Shown here one piece after another: positions 18,401 to 21,046 of a DNA stretch of 21,046 nt. Position 1 is the stretch's first letter. The number at the start of each line of letters is the position of its first letter. The DNA is from Trachelipus rathkii (lineage: Eukaryota; Arthropoda; Malacostraca; Isopoda; Trachelipodidae): assembly GCA_015478945.1 (NCBI GenBank), contig JABUQX010113312.1:5001-26046 (forward strand). Reading direction: 5' to 3'. A program made the position numbers and the translations under genes. The notes under the pieces were generated by a model. The model did no database searches. It was given only the letters and a program-made list of their open reading frames with translations, and was not told the DNA's origin.

Positions 18401-21046
18401 AAAGTCATTTATCAATATATATAAGTAATAATTATTAAAAAATACTTAAATAATCTTATGAGTAATGATAAATATATTTTTTTTGATTAATATATTTTTA
18501 ATTTAATTAACTATATATATAAATCTTTCTATATATAATATTATAATTTTATATTTAATAATCATATTATTTTAATATAATAATAATATTTTATTAATAT
18601 ATTAATTATCTATTAAATTATATTTTAATATTTAATCAGATATAAAATTAATTTAATTTTTTATTATTATAAATAAATTTATATTATATAAAAATTAAAT
18701 AAATATATTTAATGTTATTGAATTAGTAAATAACGTAAGTATCTTGTTTACATTTCTATCTTAATTATAATATTTTTATAAATATATTTATAAATTAAAT
18801 ATTGTTTTTATAACTATGTGTTATTTAATAATATGATGTAAATAGATAAAGATAAATATATTCCTTATTAACATTTGACTGATGATAATCATTATTTTGT
18901 TTTATAACGTAGTTTTAATAATAATTTATAAATTATATTTATTTATGTTATTTAATTATAAATTTATTAAAAAAATCATTTAAATTATTTATATAAGCAG
19001 TTTAATATTTATTTTATAATTAATATCTTTAAATTATTTTTTTTTATTTAAATCTTATAATTTTTTAAATTATATATTTATAAAATTTAAAATAATATAA
19101 TTTATAATTCTAAATATAATATAAATATATAATTTAATTTTCTTTACTTTTATAACTAGTCATCTAATTATCTATGACATTACTTTTTATTTTAATATAT
19201 TTTCCTATTATATTATTATATTTATATTATTTTAATATCTTATTATTATTATTAATTAAATATATATTTACTTAAATTCAATAATTTTTATGATTATTTT
19301 CATTTTATATTACTAAATTATATATTTTTATTAAATAGTGTATAATATATATATTTATCACATTATTAATAATTATATATATAATAAACTAATATGAATA
19401 TACATTTCATATTTCTAATCTAATTAATAAATTTATAATATTTAAAATTTATTTATATAATTATAAAATATTTATTATATTATTTTTATATTATATATTA
19501 TTATAAATAATAATATAATAATTAATTTATTAATATTATATCAATCATTTATTTATTATATCTTATATTTTAATTTATAATATTTATCATTATTTATTAT
19601 TTTAATATTTATTTAATTTTATTTATATTCTCTAATTTATTTATTTAATCTAATAATATTAGTTCTTATTTTTTTTACTATCATTGAGTGCTAATTTTCC
19701 TTCTTCTTTTTATACTTTATTTAATTTCTTATTACAAAATATAATATATATAACATTCTTATTTTTTAAAATTAATTTAATATTTTTTTACTATATTATA
19801 TAAAATTAAATTTATTATATTATTTTTTTTTATAATAATTAAATTTTAATGAGTGCGTGAAAAATTTTTAATTAGTGATATAATTACACAAAAATTTGTA
19901 TAACTAAAAATAAATAAAGTTATATTATGATTCTAAAAAAATATATCGTATTATGTAAAATAACAGCTATAAACTAAGTGTCAATAACATGGTGGAAGTA
20001 TAACTCATTGAAATTATATCTTGTATTTCATTTACATTCTAGATTCCTTCACAATGAATTAGTAACAGTACTTTATTTTTTCTCACATATTATTATATAT
20101 TATTTATTTTTTATTTTTTATTTAATAATCATTAGTTTTAATAATTTTTAATAAATTTAAATATTATATAGTACTGCTTATCTTAATAATTTATTTTAAA
20201 TTTTGTATATCTTCGTTAAATTTTTTATTAAATATTAGATCTTTTATAATATTTTTAAATTACAAATGAATATTAATATTTACATACAGGTTCTATTAGA
20301 TTTTTATTTATTAAATATATTTTTTATTAATTAAACTAAACTTGTATTTATTGTATTGTTATATTACTTTAATTTCCTTAACTTTCAATATGATTCAATA
20401 AGCTTACTAATTGACGAAGATAAATAAATATTTTCTAAATAATACATATATAAACTATAAGAATTTATTATATAATGATACTTACAATCATTCATGCATA
20501 ATAATAATTTCTATTCCCTAAATGACTGGTATCAATATGAATAATAAATATAAGCGGTAATACACTATAATCTTATAATTAAATAATATAAACTAGTTAA
20601 TTTATTCTATTTATATATTTATATCATATATTATTAAATATATTACCCTTTATCTATTAATTAAAATATCATGAAAAGTAATTCATATCATTTTTTTAAA
20701 ATTATTTTTTATTATATATATTTTTATTGAATTAAACTTGAATTACTTTATTTTTTTTGCTTTATTGGTTTCCACATATATATTTTTAATATATATTTTA
20801 TTATGTATAATATAATAAAATTAACTTAATGCTCTTTAGTATATTAGTAATATACTATGTAAATAATATTTATATCTACATTTTGTGCAAGTAATTTATC
20901 TAAATTTTTTTTTATATGTTACGGCTTTGTCTAATAACATCAGTTCTATTATTTGTCAGAATGTGTATTGTTGTGACAGCCTTCAATATTTTATTTTCTC
21001 TCTTAATAATCCCGTAAATATTAATATCAATAATATTTAGCATATG

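Larger units (their letters stand above)
13561..21046. other. AT desert, no gene seen
   Basis: About 90% A+T, with stops in every frame every few codons; nothing coding is supportable. No tRNA, rRNA or long tandem array is visible. All-A/T inverted repeats are frequent, as expected; the clearest (14883-14947 and 15466-15497) have their own entries. Slightly GC-richer patches occur at about 16050-16080 (with a 5-bp hairpin CTCAA/TTGAG, 16065-16078), 19975-20065 and 20880-20990, without recognisable content. The + strand tends to have more C than G where either occurs. Confidence 0.65.

Overview
This 21-kb window is AT-rich and, as far as the sequence alone shows, almost entirely non-coding. 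I recognise no protein family, tRNA, rRNA, insertion sequence or CRISPR array. The longest reading frames are about 75 codons. They start at TTG, lack a ribosome-binding site, and are no longer than chance allows at this base composition. A bacterial, archaeal or phage segment of this size would normally be packed with genes. More likely sources are AT-rich eukaryotic intergenic DNA, a spacer-rich organellar (for example fungal mitochondrial) genome, a mutationally decayed AT isochore, or an artificial or composition-matched sequence. I cannot choose between these, and no organism can be named.

Layout by composition. 1-6180 is roughly three-quarters A+T; between about 2.0 and 5.0 kb the + strand carries many more G than C. 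6181-6480 is an abrupt GC island (near 46-50% G+C by hand count) whose left edge can fold into a branched structure. 6481-12150 is intermediate in composition, ending in a C-rich, G-poor stretch at about 11.6-12.15 kb. About 12.7 kb to the end is an extreme AT desert (about 90% A+T), interrupted by one sharply bounded GC-richer island of about 72 bp at 13489-13560.

The observations best worth following are the 13489-13560 island, which holds two overlapping perfect 14-bp palindromes plus a third partial copy of one arm; the 6185-6275 fold (8-bp and 6-bp coaxial stems closing two inner hairpins); the nested hairpin at 12375-12458; the tandem hairpins at 4557-4618; and a 32-codon micro-ORF at 5762-5860 with a consensus Shine-Dalgarno and a 13-bp inverted repeat over its stop codon. 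Many shorter hairpins are listed because a reader may want them, but stems of 6-10 bp are expected by chance in this composition. No set of genes acting together is visible, so no pathway or operon can be described.
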